The notes under the pieces are model-generated. The model was given only the letters and a program-made list of their open reading frames with translations, was not told the origin of the DNA and made no database searches. Shown here one piece after another: positions 1-11,255 of a stretch of 64,000 nt of DNA; position 1 is the first letter of the stretch, and each line of letters starts with the position of its first letter. Source of the DNA: Portunus trituberculatus (lineage: Eukaryota; Arthropoda; Malacostraca; Decapoda; Portunidae); contig NC_059269.1 in NCBI RefSeq assembly GCF_017591435.1, positions 3,566,129 through 3,630,128 on the forward strand. The letters run 5' to 3'. Both the position numbers and the translations under genes were made by a program.

Positions 1-1727
1 ACAGGTCTATAGTTAAGAGGCTCTTCCTTACTGCCTCCCTTATAAATGGGCACCACTTCAGCTCTTTTCCACTCTACTGGTACTTCCCTGTTTCTAATGA
101 ACACCTTATAATATCATATAATGGATCAATCAATTCTTCTCTACACTCCTTCAATAATTTTCCTGAAACTTCATCTGGTCCCATCGCTTTATCATCTTTA
201 AGTTCCTCCAACATTTTATATAACTCCTTTTAGGTATCTTAATGTCATCCATGTGCACATTTCCTTGTACATTCTGAGGCTTTACAAACATTGTTTCTTC
301 AGTAAATACTTGTTGAAACCTATTATTTAGCAATTCCGCTATATTCTTAGGGTCATCTACTATCCCTTGCTCTCCTTTTAATCTTTCAATGGACTCTCTC
401 TTTTTAAGTTTACCATTTATGAACCTGTAAAACAATTTTGGATGTTCCTTACTCTTGTCTACAATATCTTTTTCAAATTTTCTTTCTTCCTCCCTCCTTA
501 CCCTCACATACTCATTTCTTGCCACTCTATAATTCTCCTTATTTAGTATATTCCTGCTCTTTTTCCATCTTTTCCAAGCCACATCTCTCTTTTCTTTAGC
601 CTTAGCACAAGTTGCATTAAACCAATCCTTTCTTCCTTCCTCTCTCGGTTTATACTTTGGTACAAATTTCATAACTCCTTCTTTATAATATTTCATAAAA
701 ATCTCATATTTTTTTGCACTTCTCTGCTTTGTAACATCTCCCAATCTAATGTTCTGAAATAGTTTTTCAAATTTTCTGTGTCCATCTTTCTATAATTCAA
801 TCTACCACTCCTGTATGTCTCATCTCTCCTTCGTTGTGTTATTACCATCTGCATTTCCATAACCACATGATCACTCTTACTCTTCCCCAATGGACATTTA
901 TATTGTATATCTCCACATAGGTACACTTCTCTTGTTAACACCAAATCCAGTCTAGCCGGTTCATCATCTCCTCTATATCTAGTATTTTCTTTCACCCTCT
1001 GTTCCATCATATTTTCCATCATTAGATTAAGGAATCTCTCTCCCCATGCTTCCTCTCCAACACCACTTACTAGATTTTCCCAATCCACTTCTCTACAATT
1101 AAAATCCCCTACTAGTATCACCTTTCTTTTTTTAGTTAATACACTTTCCAAACTCTGTAAAGTATCTTTGATCATATTGTCGTATTCCCTTAATGTCCAA
1201 GAATTTGTTTTAGGAGGTACATAGGTCACCATGATTATTAATTCTTTTCCATCACTTTTTAACCTTATGCTTATCAATTCTGTGTTGTTCTTCCCATACC
1301 AAATCTTATCCACATTTATCTCCTTCTTCGTCATAATCATAACTCCTCCTCCACGTTTACCCTCTCTATCCTTTCTCCATATATTATATTTATTATCCAA
1401 ATTTACCTTTGTTTTTTCATGTAATTTTGTCTCAGTCAAACACACTATATCAGGCTTCTCCACCATCATATAGTCTTGCAATTCCAATCTACTTGACAGT
1501 ATCCCATCTATATTAGTATATATTACGGTCCATCTACTGCTCCCTCTAGGGGTTCCTCCGCATTCCTTTTTTCCACATACCATTTTCTGACTCTCTCTCC
1601 TATAACTCTCCAAAAAAAACTTTTCCTTTTCCTCTTCAGACCGCACATCATTTTTCCTTCTCGCCTCTTCCAACAATTCCTTATATCGTCTCCTCTCTTC
1701 CTCATTTCTATTTTTCCTTACGTACAC
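1..1727 (-). pseudogene. LINE ORF2: endonuclease plus N-terminal reverse transcriptase, frameshifted
   Basis: The first part (1727-693, 344 residues as read) is an exonuclease/endonuclease/phosphatase domain. It shows NIDGILSSR, the catalytic Glu in LTETKL, the VTYVPP strand, GDFN, and a C-terminal SDH, so the catalytic motifs look intact. Near 740 the frame shifts to 744-151, which holds the linker before the RT (KDWFNATCAKAKEKRD, HPKLFYRFINGKL). A further frame change follows, and RT text (GPDEVSGKL-like) continues to base 1. The missing part (palm with FADD and thumb) lies outside the window. EN would nick the target and RT would copy the element RNA there. Confidence 0.8.
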
Positions 1728-1986
1728 CTCTTTACAACCTTCTACCTCTCTTAATTTTGATGTTCTATATAAAATGTCCTCCGCAGATTGTTGTGACCAG
1801 TACTACTTTAATCGGTCTCCTTACTCCCTCCTTATACGGACCCAGTCTATGGATCTCTTCCACTTCTTCTTGTAGGTCTTTTTATTCGTCATCATTTAGA
1901 TTTTTGAACAGATCTCTTACCGTTTTTTAATTGTTCTTTAATTCTCTTAGGCTTATATGTTATATTTTGTTCTTTCATCCCAAATA

Positions 1987-2526
1987 TTAACACACTCTCT
2001 TCTTTTCTGTTATTTCTCTTATCAATGTTTCCTTATTCTTCATAACATTAACCAGTTCCTTAGACCTTTCTTTTTTGTCTTCATTCAACTGATCTTTAAT
2101 TATTTCTTGTAAACTAACCATCTCAGCTTCCCTCGACTCAGTCCATTGTGTTTTCTTCATTTCCCACTCCTTTTCAAACCTTTCACTTTGCTCACTGATC
2201 ATTTCCTTAAAGTCATCTTTCTCCTTTACAACTTTCTCCATTTTCTCCTCCAACCGTCTCTTGTATTTTTCAACCTCCACTCTCAAGTGTGCATTCTCAT
2301 CCACCAATCGTTTTTAATTTTCCTCCAGTCTCTTAACTCTTTCCTTCAAAGCCTTGCGGAATTCTCTATCCTGCTCCTCCTCACTCCTCTGAACTTTTAA
2401 TTCCTTCACCAACTCCTCAAATTTCTTCTCTAGCATAACCAATCTTCCTTGCATTGTTGCTCCTGTTGAAGATGGACTCATGTTTTGTATGGCCACTTGG
2501 TTTTGCTCCCTGGGCCTCATCGGCAT
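1987..2526 (-). pseudogene. LINE ORF1 (coiled-coil, RNA-binding type), one in-frame stop
   Basis: Two open stretches in the same minus frame (2526-2314 and 2313-1987) are separated only by a TAA at 2314-2316. The protein begins MPMRPREQNQ, then has a long Glu/Lys/Arg-rich heptad region typical of the coiled coil of LINE ORF1 chaperones, and ends TEKKRVC. The equivalent MINPP1-intron copy continues into an RRM-like segment (VVIFGVEED), so the C-terminal part here is probably lost to decay below 1987. Expected role is binding the element's own RNA in the ribonucleoprotein. The family reading is clear; the exact ends are not. Confidence 0.7.
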
Positions 2527-2857
2527 ATTTTGAATTTGGTAACTTATTTCTTACAGGTCTATCCATTTCATTTCATTCTTCCTGGGAGCGTGTGGGTGTG
2601 TGGTGGTGTGCACTGGCGGCCAGGCCTGGTAGCTTTGTGTGTGTGGTGGGATGTGTTGGCAGCTGTTTATGGCTGGCCCTTGTTTGTTTCCCGCGCCGTC
2701 GTCTGTGTGTGTGTATTTACCTATTTGTGTATTACAGGGCCCGAGCTAAGCTCTCTGTGTCCTGTCTCCTTGTCCATTCCTGTCATATCTCTCTTTCATC
2801 TGATTGACACACACCGCGTCAACGACATCACTGCTCAGTTTATTCCACTTATCAGTG

Positions 2858-4720
2858 CTACAATGTGTATTTTCTCACGTCATTTAGACAGATGTCTTTT
2901 ATTAGCTTTTTTCCATGTCCTCGGAGATGATTACTTGTGGTCACCTTTATCAACTTTCTGTCCAGTATGTCAATCTTGTTCACCAATTTATACATAGTTA
3001 TCATGTCTCCTCTTGTTCTACTCTCTTCTAATGTGGTCAGCCCCAGCTTCCTCAGTCTTTCCTCATAGTCTAACTCCCTGAGTCCTGGTACCATCCTTGT
3101 TGCCAGCCTCTGTACCCTTTCTACCTTCTTCACATTTTTCTTCATATGCAGTGACCAGACACAAGCTGCATATTCTAACTGGGGTCTTATTAAGGTACAT
3201 AATATCTTCTTCATCATTCCTTCATCTAGGTAGTGGAATGCAAGGCCAATATTTTGAAGCATGTTATATGTTTTCCAAAAATCTTGTTAATGTGTTTCTC
3301 CGGTGACAAGGTGTTTTGCATGGTTACTCCTAAGTCTTTCTCCTCATTGGTCTCTTTAATTTTCTCATCACCCAGCCTGTAATCCCAGTTTGGTCTGTAT
3401 CTACTTCTTCCCATTTTCATAACATGGGTCTTGTCTATATTAAATTCCATCTGCCACTCCTTACTCCACTCATATATTTTATCAAGATCTTCCTGTAACT
3501 TGTTACAATCTTCCACATTCTTTACTCTCCTCATAATTTTAGTATCGTCCGCAAACATGTTCATGTAACTGTCAATTCCTACTGGCATATCATTAACATA
3601 AATCAAAAACATGATGGGACCCAGCACTGACCCTTGTGGAACTCCACTGGTTACCTTCTTCCACTCGGACTTCCTTCCTCTCACCACTGTTCTCATTTCT
3701 CTTCCCATTAAGTAATTTTCCATCCATTTTGCTAGTTTATCATTTACTCCTCCAATCTTCTTTAGTTTCCACATCAGTCTATTGTGTGGTACTTTATCAA
3801 AGGCCTTTCTCAAGTCCAGGTAGATAGCATCCACCCATCCCTCTCTATGTTGTAGTATGTCAGTCACTCTTGAATAAAAACATAATAAATTGGATACACG
3901 ATCTTCCTTTTCTGAAACCAAACTGTCTTTCACTCAGAATGTTTTCACTTTCTAGATACTCACTCCACTTAGCTTTAATTACTTCTTCACATACCTTGCA
4001 CAATATACTAGTCAACGATACTGGTCTATAATTTAGCGGTTCCATTCTACTACCATTCTTATATATAGGCACAATGTCAGCTCTTTTCCACTCTTTCGGG
4101 ACTAATCCTGTTCGTATGGAGGTTTCCACAATATCAAATACGGGGTTCAACAATTGATCCTTACATTCATTTAGCAACCTCCCAGATATGCCATCAGGCC
4201 CCATTGATTTATTAATATCCAGATTGCTTATAATTTTCCTTACATCTTCCTTAGTAACCATGATGTCCTGCATTTGCTTTATTTCCGTAGGCCTTCCTCC
4301 CATAAAATGCTCCTCCTTTGTAAACACTTTGCAAAAGTTGTCGTTCAAAATTTCAGCTATATCTCCAGCATCCTCATATACTTCTTCCCATTTTTACCTT
4401 TTCTATTGCCTCCCTTATATTTAGTTTTCCATTTATGAATTTGTAAAACATTTTGGGTCACTATCACAGTTTTCCACCACCCTCTGTTCATATTCCTTCT
4501 GTGCTGTTTTCCTTACTTTAACATATCTATTCCTTGCTGTTTTGTAAACTTCTCTTGATAATACATCACTGTTTTTCTTAAGTTTCTTCCAAGCCTTTTC
4601 TTTGTTCTTTTTTGCTTCTTCACAATTTCTATTAAACCACTGTTTATTATTTAAAGTCCTCTTTCTGTAATATGGCACAAACTTTTTCACAGCAGTTATA
4701 CAAATCCATAAATTTATCAT
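2858..4720 (-). pseudogene. LINE reverse transcriptase domain (element 2), frameshifted
   Basis: Minus frames 4720-4433, 4348-3860, 3933-3226 and 3262-2858 together give the linker, fingers, palm and thumb. Motifs seen are GPDGISGRLL, WKRADIVPIYK, LNYRPVSLTSI, FGFRKGRSC, YLDLRKAFDKVPH, SGVPQGSVLGP and FADDTKIMRR (catalytic FADD intact), then the C-terminal LEYAACVWSLHMKK and DYEERLRKLGL. Three or more frameshifts make it a pseudogene. The 3' end includes bases 2990-3005, which give the uninterrupted target sequence for the Tigger insertion in the related copy at 14325. Confidence 0.85.
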
Positions 4721-4727
4721 ATTTTAA

Positions 4728-5635
4728 TTACTTATCCCTTTCCTGGTATACCACGGACCAGTCAATTTCATTAAAGAACTCCCTTATATAGTTATAATTT
4801 CCCCTAATATAATTTAATTTTTCCTCCCTGTGTTCCACAATCTTATTCGTGCTTAATTCTGTATCCAGCTCAAAGCTTAGGACATCATGATCGCTTCTCC
4901 CAAAGGGACATTTATGTTCAATTTCCTCTTTTAGAGAGATGCCCCTGGTAAATACCAAATCCAACCTTGCTGCAACATCTTGTCCCCTGCACCTTGTTGG
5001 TGATCTCACCCACTGTGTTATCAAGTTATTTGTTGCTACCTTTAACAATTCCTCTGCCCACTCACCACTGTTCACCACTTCGTAGTCTTCCCACACTATT
5101 TCTTTCCAATTAAAGTCTCCGACTATCATCACTCTATCCTTTCTGATGAGTTCTTGCTTCATTCTGTCTAGAGTATTTCTCATCACCATTTGGTACTGTT
5201 CATATTCCCAAGCACTGGTTCTGGGTGGTATGTATACTGTTATAATATTAATGTCCCTCTTGCCATCTGTTATAAGCATACTTATCACTTCCTCATTTCT
5301 CTTACTATAGTTCACCTCCTTCACTATCAGATCTTCCTTAGTAAGAACCATTATACCACCACCTCCTTTATTTTTCTATCATTTCTCCATACTTTGTAGT
5401 GTTTTACAACAAACCAGTCTAGCTTTATTTCGGGCCTTAGCTTTGTTTCCACTACACACATTATGTCCGGTTCATTATTTCTTAGGTAATCCATACATTC
5501 TAGCCTCTTAGACAGAAATCCATCTATATTCATGTAAGTCACTTGTATTCCATTCCTAGTCTCTTTCTTCCATGTAATGTCTATTCCGTCTGTTTTATCC
5601 ACCACTTCTTTAGCCTCCCATTCCTCATCCTCCAA
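4728..5635 (-). pseudogene. LINE endonuclease domain (element 2)
   Basis: Two overlapping minus frames (5635-5351 and 5351-4728) make one EEP endonuclease. Visible motifs are MNIDGFLSKR, CVVETKL (catalytic Glu), VYIPPRTS, VGDFNWKEI, DVAARLDLVFTRG and GRSDHDV (catalytic Asp-His). The frame change falls in a run where the sequence reads EVVV then MVLTKED, next to short A/T runs, so an assembly indel is possible. The domain is fused downstream to the RT region, as usual in LINE ORF2. Confidence 0.75.
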
Positions 5636-5716
5636 AAAAACTTGGTCTTTTTCTCCTCTGTTCTTTCGTTATTCCTCTCTTTCACTTCAGTTACAAGCTC
5701 TTTCATTTTCATTTGC

Positions 5717-6454
5717 TCATCCTGTGACATTTCTTCTTATGTAAATTGTTTTGGTTTCCTCAGAGTCCTTAAGTTTCCAAGCCCTCCTCAACAAGGCCTC
5801 TGCTGCCACCTGAGACTTTAATTTCAATTTTAATGGTCTATTCTTGCCTTCCTCAAAAGCTCCCAATCTCACACTTTCTTCTAACTCAGCATATAGGTCC
5901 TCTTCCTCCACAGAGATCTTATTCAGTAAAGACTTATTCCTGTTATTTTCCTTATTCCTCCTATCCTGCCAGTTCCTGTTAGTTTCCTCCTCAATCCTGT
6001 TATGATCACACATTTTTCTTTTCAGCAATATCTCTCACCACATACTCATTTTCCTTTAGTGCCTTTACCATTTCACTCTGCATAATCACTTTATTTTCCT
6101 CTTCCTGCTTTTTCACTATCTCCTAAAGGACCTTTGTACCTCCTGATGTTCATGGTTCACTTCTTTCATCCTGGCATCAATTAGATTAAGGCATTCCTCC
6201 TTCCTCAAGTCCCCTTCGGATATTTTCATCTCCATTTCTAGGAATTTAGCCTTCATCTCTTCACATTGTTTCCTTAGTTGTTGGTTTTCCTTCTCCATCT
6301 CTACTTTTTCCTTCAATAGCTCTTTATTCGCTATCGTTAACAAATAGATCTCTTTTTTGAACGAATCATTCTTGGCTATAACTCTATCCAGTTTTTCTTC
6401 TATTGACAAAATGTTTAGGAACTTACTTTCCAGTGCCTGGATTCTTGCATCCAT
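5717..6454 (-). pseudogene. LINE ORF1 of element 2 (coiled coil plus basic C-terminal domain)
   Basis: The first piece (6454-6116) starts MDARIQALESKFLNI and is almost entirely heptad-like. The second (6028-5717) holds ESVRLGAFEEGKNRPLKLKL and RRAWKLKD...IYIRRNVT. The latter matches the copy-A segment RPIRIKLKSQ...KIWLRRDL and resembles the RRM/C-terminal domain of LINE-1-type ORF1 proteins. About 90 bp of disrupted sequence separates the two pieces. The role would be RNA binding and chaperoning of the element transcript. As read it cannot make one continuous protein. Confidence 0.65.
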
Positions 6455-6697
6455 ATCTAATTTCTCCAGTCCTCTTGGAGTAGTTACAAAACCTTCAAAA
6501 TCCTTGGGTTGCCTAGGAGTAGTTTGTTATCGTCAGCTGATTACGGCCAAAACAATCACCGCCCACACTCTCCTCTCACTATGCAAGTAGGACATCAACA
6601 GGACACTAACTCAGAGGTACCCAGGCCCTGTAACACCATAGGTATTTTCACTTCTTCCCGTCCGCAGCCGGAGACGAGCCGTCCTCTCTCAGCGACG

Positions 6698-6700
<3 letters not shown>

Positions 6701-6731
<31 letters not shown>

Positions 6732-6830
6732 TTACCTAGTTTCCTTGTATTTACCTAGTTGTATATTATAGTGTTTGAGCAGGGCTCATACTGACCTGTC
6801 TCCTGTGTGTGTGTGTGTGTGTGTGTGTGT
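6701..6830 (-). mobile_element. TG tract, 74-bp LINE 3' end, TG tract
   Basis: (TG)n at 6701-6729 is followed by 6730-6803, the extreme 3' end of an AC-flanked LINE on the minus strand. It carries the plus-strand words TATTTACCTAG twice, TTGTATATTATAG and GAGCAGGGCTCATA. A second (TG)n fills 6804-6830. The fragment codes for nothing; it is a severely 5'-truncated insertion with AC repeats on both sides. It sits directly upstream of element 2, extending the head-to-tail row. Confidence 0.7.
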
Positions 6831-7545
6831 AGTGCATGAATGTTCATGTCTGTATTTGGATATGGATTCATATGTATGTATGTGTGTGCATGCATTTATT
6901 GTACATCTTATTTACCTTACTCTTATTTTCCACAGAGGCTTCTTTCTTTATTAATTTTGTTAACTTTTTCTTTATTTTATTTTCATGTCATGTTTAAGAC
7001 AATAACCTTAGTATTTTATTAGCCAAATCATATTAGTTTATGTTGAGTATTCATCATCATCATATAAGTACCTTAATTATACTTGTAAATTTGTTTTATA
7101 TATGATTTTATTTGTCTGAATGTAGTTGTGATACTTATTGATAATGTCAATCGTTCAAACCATCAATTTACTTAGTACAAACATATTCTCTTAATTTCAC
7201 CTATGTTTTATTGATCATTTGTACAATTTCTATTAGTGTTTTTAGGATAAATGATCTGAATATAGCTTGCTGAGCTGTTAGACACAGAGCTAAGGTGATG
7301 GTGATAAGCTGAAGGAGAATATGAGAACAGATAAGGGAGAAAAAAAAAAAAACAGTATGAAGCAGACAATCCTTTATTATTATTATTGTTACCATATTAC
7401 CATCTCTGTGTGTGTGTGAAATTTTGTCTAGTTTGTCCAAGTTTAAAGGGACTGACCAAGTTCATTTCAGTTATTGTTACTTATGAATTAAACTGCTCTA
7501 TATTTTAATGTGTTCATCCTTCAGTTCAGATACATATAGAACTTG

Positions 7546-7580
<35 letters not shown>

Positions 7581-8155
7581 AGGTTAGATTTTTGCATGCA
7601 TGTTTTGGAGACTTTTTTTTTTAACTTGTCACAAAATACTTTTCCTAAGAAGACAGATATTTCATTTTTAGTGTCAATGTTGAGAAAAAGTCCAAAAATT
7701 TTCCATGTCTGGATATGGAAAAAAAAAAAAAGAAAGAAAAACAACTTCAATCAAAATTCAGTCATATACTTTTAGGTATTTTAATTCCTTTTCTTTTGAT
7801 GCCAGAATCATCAAACTCAGACATTAAATGGTAGAGAAATATGCCTTATTATGGCAGCAAGTTAATTTTGAGAAGTGGGCTTTAAAGTTCAAAGATTTTT
7901 AGGTGCAGTGTATTGTGATGCAGTTGCATTGACAGATGACTTGTTTTGCTGTTATCTGGAATCTCGTAGATGTAATATTGAACACTTCACTTTTACAATG
8001 AGGATATGCCACACTGATGCATTGGCAGGGGGCATTTTACATGTTTTGGGACAATGCACGTTGTTAACCAATTCTTGAAGTTGCTAAACTGAAACTAAAG
8101 TATTGTCTCCAATGAATGAGATCTCATCACTCAAATTTTTTTCTTCTCTGCTTAG
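6831..8155. other. No recognisable gene; AT-rich, probable intron or upstream region of the SH3 gene
   Basis: I see no convincing exon. The stretch is AT-rich with poly-T at 7549-7577 and short A runs. A 67-codon open frame at 7875-8078 has no recognisable domain. The segment ends in a strong polypyrimidine tract (8135-8153) and AG at 8154-8155 that define the next exon. Confidence 0.5.
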
Positions 8156-8195
8156 AGATCTCTTGCTAGTGGAAGCGATGTTGAAGGCAGCGGCT
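8156..8195 (+). CDS. Candidate internal exon of the SH3 gene (40 nt)
   Basis: A long T/C tract ending CTTCTCTGCTTAG precedes this segment, which reads RSLASGSDVEGSG plus one base. The presumed original donor is GT at 8196-8197, giving a phase-1 end. Exon 2 at 11256 starts in matching phase (T+AC gives Tyr) with no stop, and the product is a Ser/Asp-rich linker like the sequence that follows. A Tigger-like transposon begins at 8199, so its TA target lies inside this donor. The exon is short, so the call rests on splice signals and phase only. Confidence 0.45.
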
Positions 8196-8376
8196 GTACA
8201 GTAAGTCCTCGTTATATGGTACATATGCATTCCTGAAAATCTTACTATAAATCGAAATTACCATATACCGAACCCATTATAACATGTAATAATATGGAAT
8301 GCGTTCCAGCACGTCAAAAGTCACCCCTACAGAAATGAAAATACATGAAAATAGTCATGAAAAAACATGTAAAGTA

Positions 8377-9301
8377 CAGGCAATCCCCACTTAACGAAGG
8401 GGTTACCTTCCTAGAACCCCTTCGTTAAGCGAAACTTCGTTAAGCGAACCGATTATAACAAGTTTAACCCCTGACTTGAACTTCAATTGAGAGTAAACAA
8501 AGCGAGAGTGCATCATAGTACAGTGAAAGGTTTAATGAATGTAAAAATTATGAAGTTAAACATTTAGGCAGTTTAATTTAAGTCATTATAATGTACACTA
8601 ATGTATGTATGTATATAACTTTATAATGGTGATAATCTTAAAATTATGAAGGTAGGGAGAGTGAAATGGGAAAGACACTAACTGGCAACCTGTGGAATGT
8701 AAACAAAGGGTGCATCATTGTATCACATACAAAACATATGTACCACATTTCCACAAGGCTTTCCATTTTATCCATTGTAGAGTCATGAGTTCAGGTGGTT
8801 CTTTTAAGCTTGCAAGGAAGATACGGTCTCACCAGCCTTCTTAATAGAGTCTGCTGATTTGAAAATAATAGAGACAGTAGATGGAATCAAGATGGTGGCG
8901 AGCAATGCTATTAGTTTTCTCGCCTCTTGTGTCTGTGAATTATTTAGTATCCAGCTTCACTTCAAGAATAAGAGACTTCATGGTCTTCTTAGCAACGCTA
9001 GGCGACATTGCAGGGTGTTTTGGTGGTAAATTGAGCAAGGGAAGACGAGCTGCTGCTGACACTGTTATTGTTTTGAACAGGGGCAGTGAGTGGTGCGCTT
9101 GTTCTTTACAAGAGGCGCTGGTGTATTCAAAAGCCTGTCGGCTTACGTGATATGGCGGTCCTTTCAAACTTGGAAAAAATTACCTCAATAAAACTGTTAA
9201 AGCGAGTTTGGTGTTCATTAAACGAGCAGATGGTAGTAAAATGAAACCTTCATTGTAGTGAAATTTCGTTGTGTGAACCTTCGTTAGGCGGGGATTGCCT
9301 G
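8377..9301. mobile_element. MITE-like element (Tigger-type ends) nested in the 8199-10511 transposon
   Basis: The left end reads CAGGCAATCCCCACTTAACG and the right end is the reverse complement of CAGGCAATCCCCGCCTAACG, with TA on both sides (8375-8376 and 9302-9303). Length is 925 bp. Subterminal copies of CTTCGTTAAGCGAA follow the left end and a related CTTCGTTAGGCGG closes the right, possible transposase binding sites. An 89-codon open frame (8881-9150) has no recognisable domain. The termini resemble Tigger-family repeats. It inserted after the outer element, which it splits cleanly. Confidence 0.8.
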
Positions 9302-9411
9302 TACTGCGCAAAAGAAATAAACAGAAAATGTTTTTATTTACCTTTCACTCGCCATATATTCTATCAGATTATGTCCCTCTCGAGGCTAAGGGACAGTAGG
9401 GATTTCAGCCC

Positions 9412-10126
9412 TTACTCATCTTCGGCTGAGTGGGCAGACGAGGATAAGATGTCGTCGTCTCCACCGTCGGAAGCATGTGTGGAACGGCCAGCTGTAACAG
9501 GGTCGGCAGGTGTGACAGGGATGGCATGTCTGACTGGCTTGAAGAACAAGTAGATGGAGGACTGTTTGTTTTTTCTTGTTTTTTTTTTATCATAGATTTC
9601 TTGATAAATCTTGGCACTTTTCTCTATGTCATGAGCCACTTTGCTATTGCTGGCAGGATTTGGGTCACATTCCTTCATGGTTTCCAGAGCTTTTTCGATA
9701 CTACCGAGACATTTTCAAAGAGTTTTGATGTCCAGGCCACGCACAGGTTCTTCTTCCTCATTTCCCTCTTTTTTTTGTCTCCTGTGATGCCTTGTCTAGC
9801 TCTATAAGTTCATAATTTGAGAGAGGTTCAGCATGGCTTTCCAAAAGATCTTGAACATCATCATCATCAACTTCATCAAAGCCAGCCCTATGGCACAGAT
9901 TTACTATGTCATTTCTGATCGCATTGATGTTGTCATCAGTGAAGCCTGGGAAGTCATGCGCACATTCTGGCCATACTTTATTCCATGCCAAGTTCATGGT
10001 AGATGTCTTCACTTCGTCCCAAGATGACTTGATGTTATCTAAGGCATGCTTGATGTTATACGACTTGCACCATTCTCTGATAGTGGGCTTGCCAGGCCCA
10101 TCTGTGCCCTTTATCAGTTGCTGCAT
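9412..10126 (-). pseudogene. Tigger transposase C-terminal remnant
   Basis: 10126-9758 reads MQQLIKGTDGPGKPTIREWC, then HALDNIKSSWDEV, MNLAWNKVWPEC and HDFPGF. These are hallmarks of the C-terminal region of TIGD1/jerky-type transposases after the DDE catalytic core. A frameshift near 9750-9780, at a run of T on the plus strand, leads into 9678-9412, which holds KSAKIYQEIYDKKK and LFFKPVRHA, the usual Tigger C-terminus. The catalytic Asp residues are not present. It is not a host gene, because it lies wholly inside the terminal repeats of the 8199-10511 element. Confidence 0.75.
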
Positions 10127-10513
10127 GGTTCACCGCTGGTAGTAGGATTTAATTGTTTGCCATAATTATTATGAATATATTTGTGCTTACAATAGACCCT
10201 TTAATATTCCATTTATTCATCTAATTAATAATGCTTGTAAGTAATATGTAATGCAGTTAAAAAGAGGGGAGGGGAAGAGATAACAGGCTCCAAGGTGGTC
10301 AAGATAAAGTCAGTACTGTGAGTGGCTGGGGAGGTGTGGCATGGGTTACGTCATCACCCCTGCTCCCCTGCACTGGGCTCTCTCGGATGACATGAGTGGT
10401 TACCGTATCTGTGAATTTTTCTTACCGTATATCGAATCGAGAGTAATAATTTCCAAATACCACAACTGTGAATTTTTCAGATAAAGAACTCTGTGTAACG
10501 AGGACTTACTGTA

Positions 10514-11255
10514 ATTGTACGGCAGCAGAGACATAGAAGAAATCAGAGCAGCAAAGTCAGAAGTATAACTTGTAGCTACATAGAGTAAGAGGTGAGGTGG
10601 TGGGAAGGACAAACCATAACTGACCTGCCACATCCCTACTCAGCTAATATGTGGTGGGCGTTTGCTTGTACTTCACTCACTCCTTTGAGTAAGATAAGAC
10701 TTCTTAGTCATCATGGGGAAAGAGAGCAAAAAGCAATTGTAAAAAGTCGGTGAAAGAGAGAGCATCATTAATTCCTTTCCTCTTTCTAAGTGTGTACAAC
10801 ATGCACTGAGGTTCTTTCTCACCAGGCTGTGAGAGAAAACTTCCACACACCACCATCCACCATATAGGAAACTGCTCCTCATAAACTTAGATTTTTATGA
10901 ATATTTTTTCTACATGCCATCTCCCACATACAGTGATCTTGACTAAGCAACTGAATATGAGTGTAGTGTATTTAAATGTGAATGATATATTATTATGTGT
11001 GTATTATGAAGTACACCTAGGCCTTGGGTTGCCATGGGATGATTTAGCTGATTTTTTTATATTTTTATTGGATTTCAACTTGGTCAGTCCCCTTAAAACA
11101 TGCTGATGTACAGTAGTATAGCAAGGCATTAATTTCTTATTTTTTGCCTTTTACCTTGTCCTTGTATGTTCTAACTTTCCACCAATGTAACTGCTTCCTT
11201 ACTCTAACATTTTCTATGCTTCACATCCTTCTTAACATCCTCGAAGGAAATGTAG
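10514..11255. other. Intronic sequence before the SH3 gene's penultimate exon
   Basis: No exon or element is recognised. The segment holds the right flank of the Tigger-like insertion and AT-rich sequence. At about 11079-11098 a short word (TTGGTCAGTCCCCTT) occurs as the reverse complement of one at 7447-7463. It ends with the acceptor AATGTAG before 11256. Confidence 0.5.

Larger units (their letters stand above)
1..2703 (-). mobile_element. AC-flanked non-LTR retrotransposon (LINE), element 1, 3' end off the window
   Basis: Read on the minus strand, this element runs from a 5' UTR (about 2530-2703), through a coiled-coil ORF1 (1987-2526), to an ORF2 with apurinic-type endonuclease (693-1727) and the start of a reverse transcriptase (below 744). 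It leaves the window at base 1 before the RT catalytic core. ORF1 carries one in-frame stop and ORF2 one frameshift, so this copy is dead as read. Its 5' end touches a short TG run at 2704-2714 that is also the AC tail of element 2, so the two lie head to tail. Clade is unresolved; the protein looks CR1/Jockey-group. Confidence 0.85.
2715..6700 (-). mobile_element. AC-flanked LINE, element 2, near full length, decayed
   Basis: This is a minus-strand copy with 5' UTR (about 6460-6700), ORF1 (6454 down to about 5717) and ORF2 (EN 5635-4728, RT 4720-2858). Its 3' end at 2715 reads, on its own strand, AATAGGTAAATACACACACA. Its 5' end touches (TG)n at 6701-6729. Several frameshifts break ORF2. It belongs to the same subfamily as the plus-strand copy at 13514-15854, as both share the GQDVAARLDLVFTRGISL segment and the same 3' sequence. 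That match allows the 13.5-15.9 kb copy to be read against it as an uninterrupted reference. Confidence 0.85.
8199..10511 (-). mobile_element. Tigger-like (pogo group) DNA transposon with TA target duplication
   Basis: The ends are perfect 16-bp terminal inverted repeats, CAGTAAGTCCTCGTTA at 8199 and its reverse complement ending at 10511, flanked by TA (8197-8198 and 10512-10513). Coding remnants on the minus strand (10126-9412) match the C-terminal part of a Tigger transposase, so the element's 5' end is at 10511. The N-terminal DNA-binding region and most of the DDE core are absent, so this copy is an internally deleted, non-autonomous derivative. A second element (8377-9301) is nested inside. 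The host position is the first intron of the SH3 gene segment seen here. Confidence 0.8.

Noticed and set aside
1..6700. Host genes of the RT/endonuclease type
   Set aside because: Multiple decayed copies with shared ends, frameshifts and AC tails show they are retrotransposons.
7875..8078. 67-codon open frame as an upstream exon of the SH3 gene
   Set aside because: No family resemblance and no convincing phase match to the exon at 8156.
8881..9150. 89-codon plus-strand open frame as a small gene
   Set aside because: Lies inside a MITE with intact ends and has no recognisable domain.
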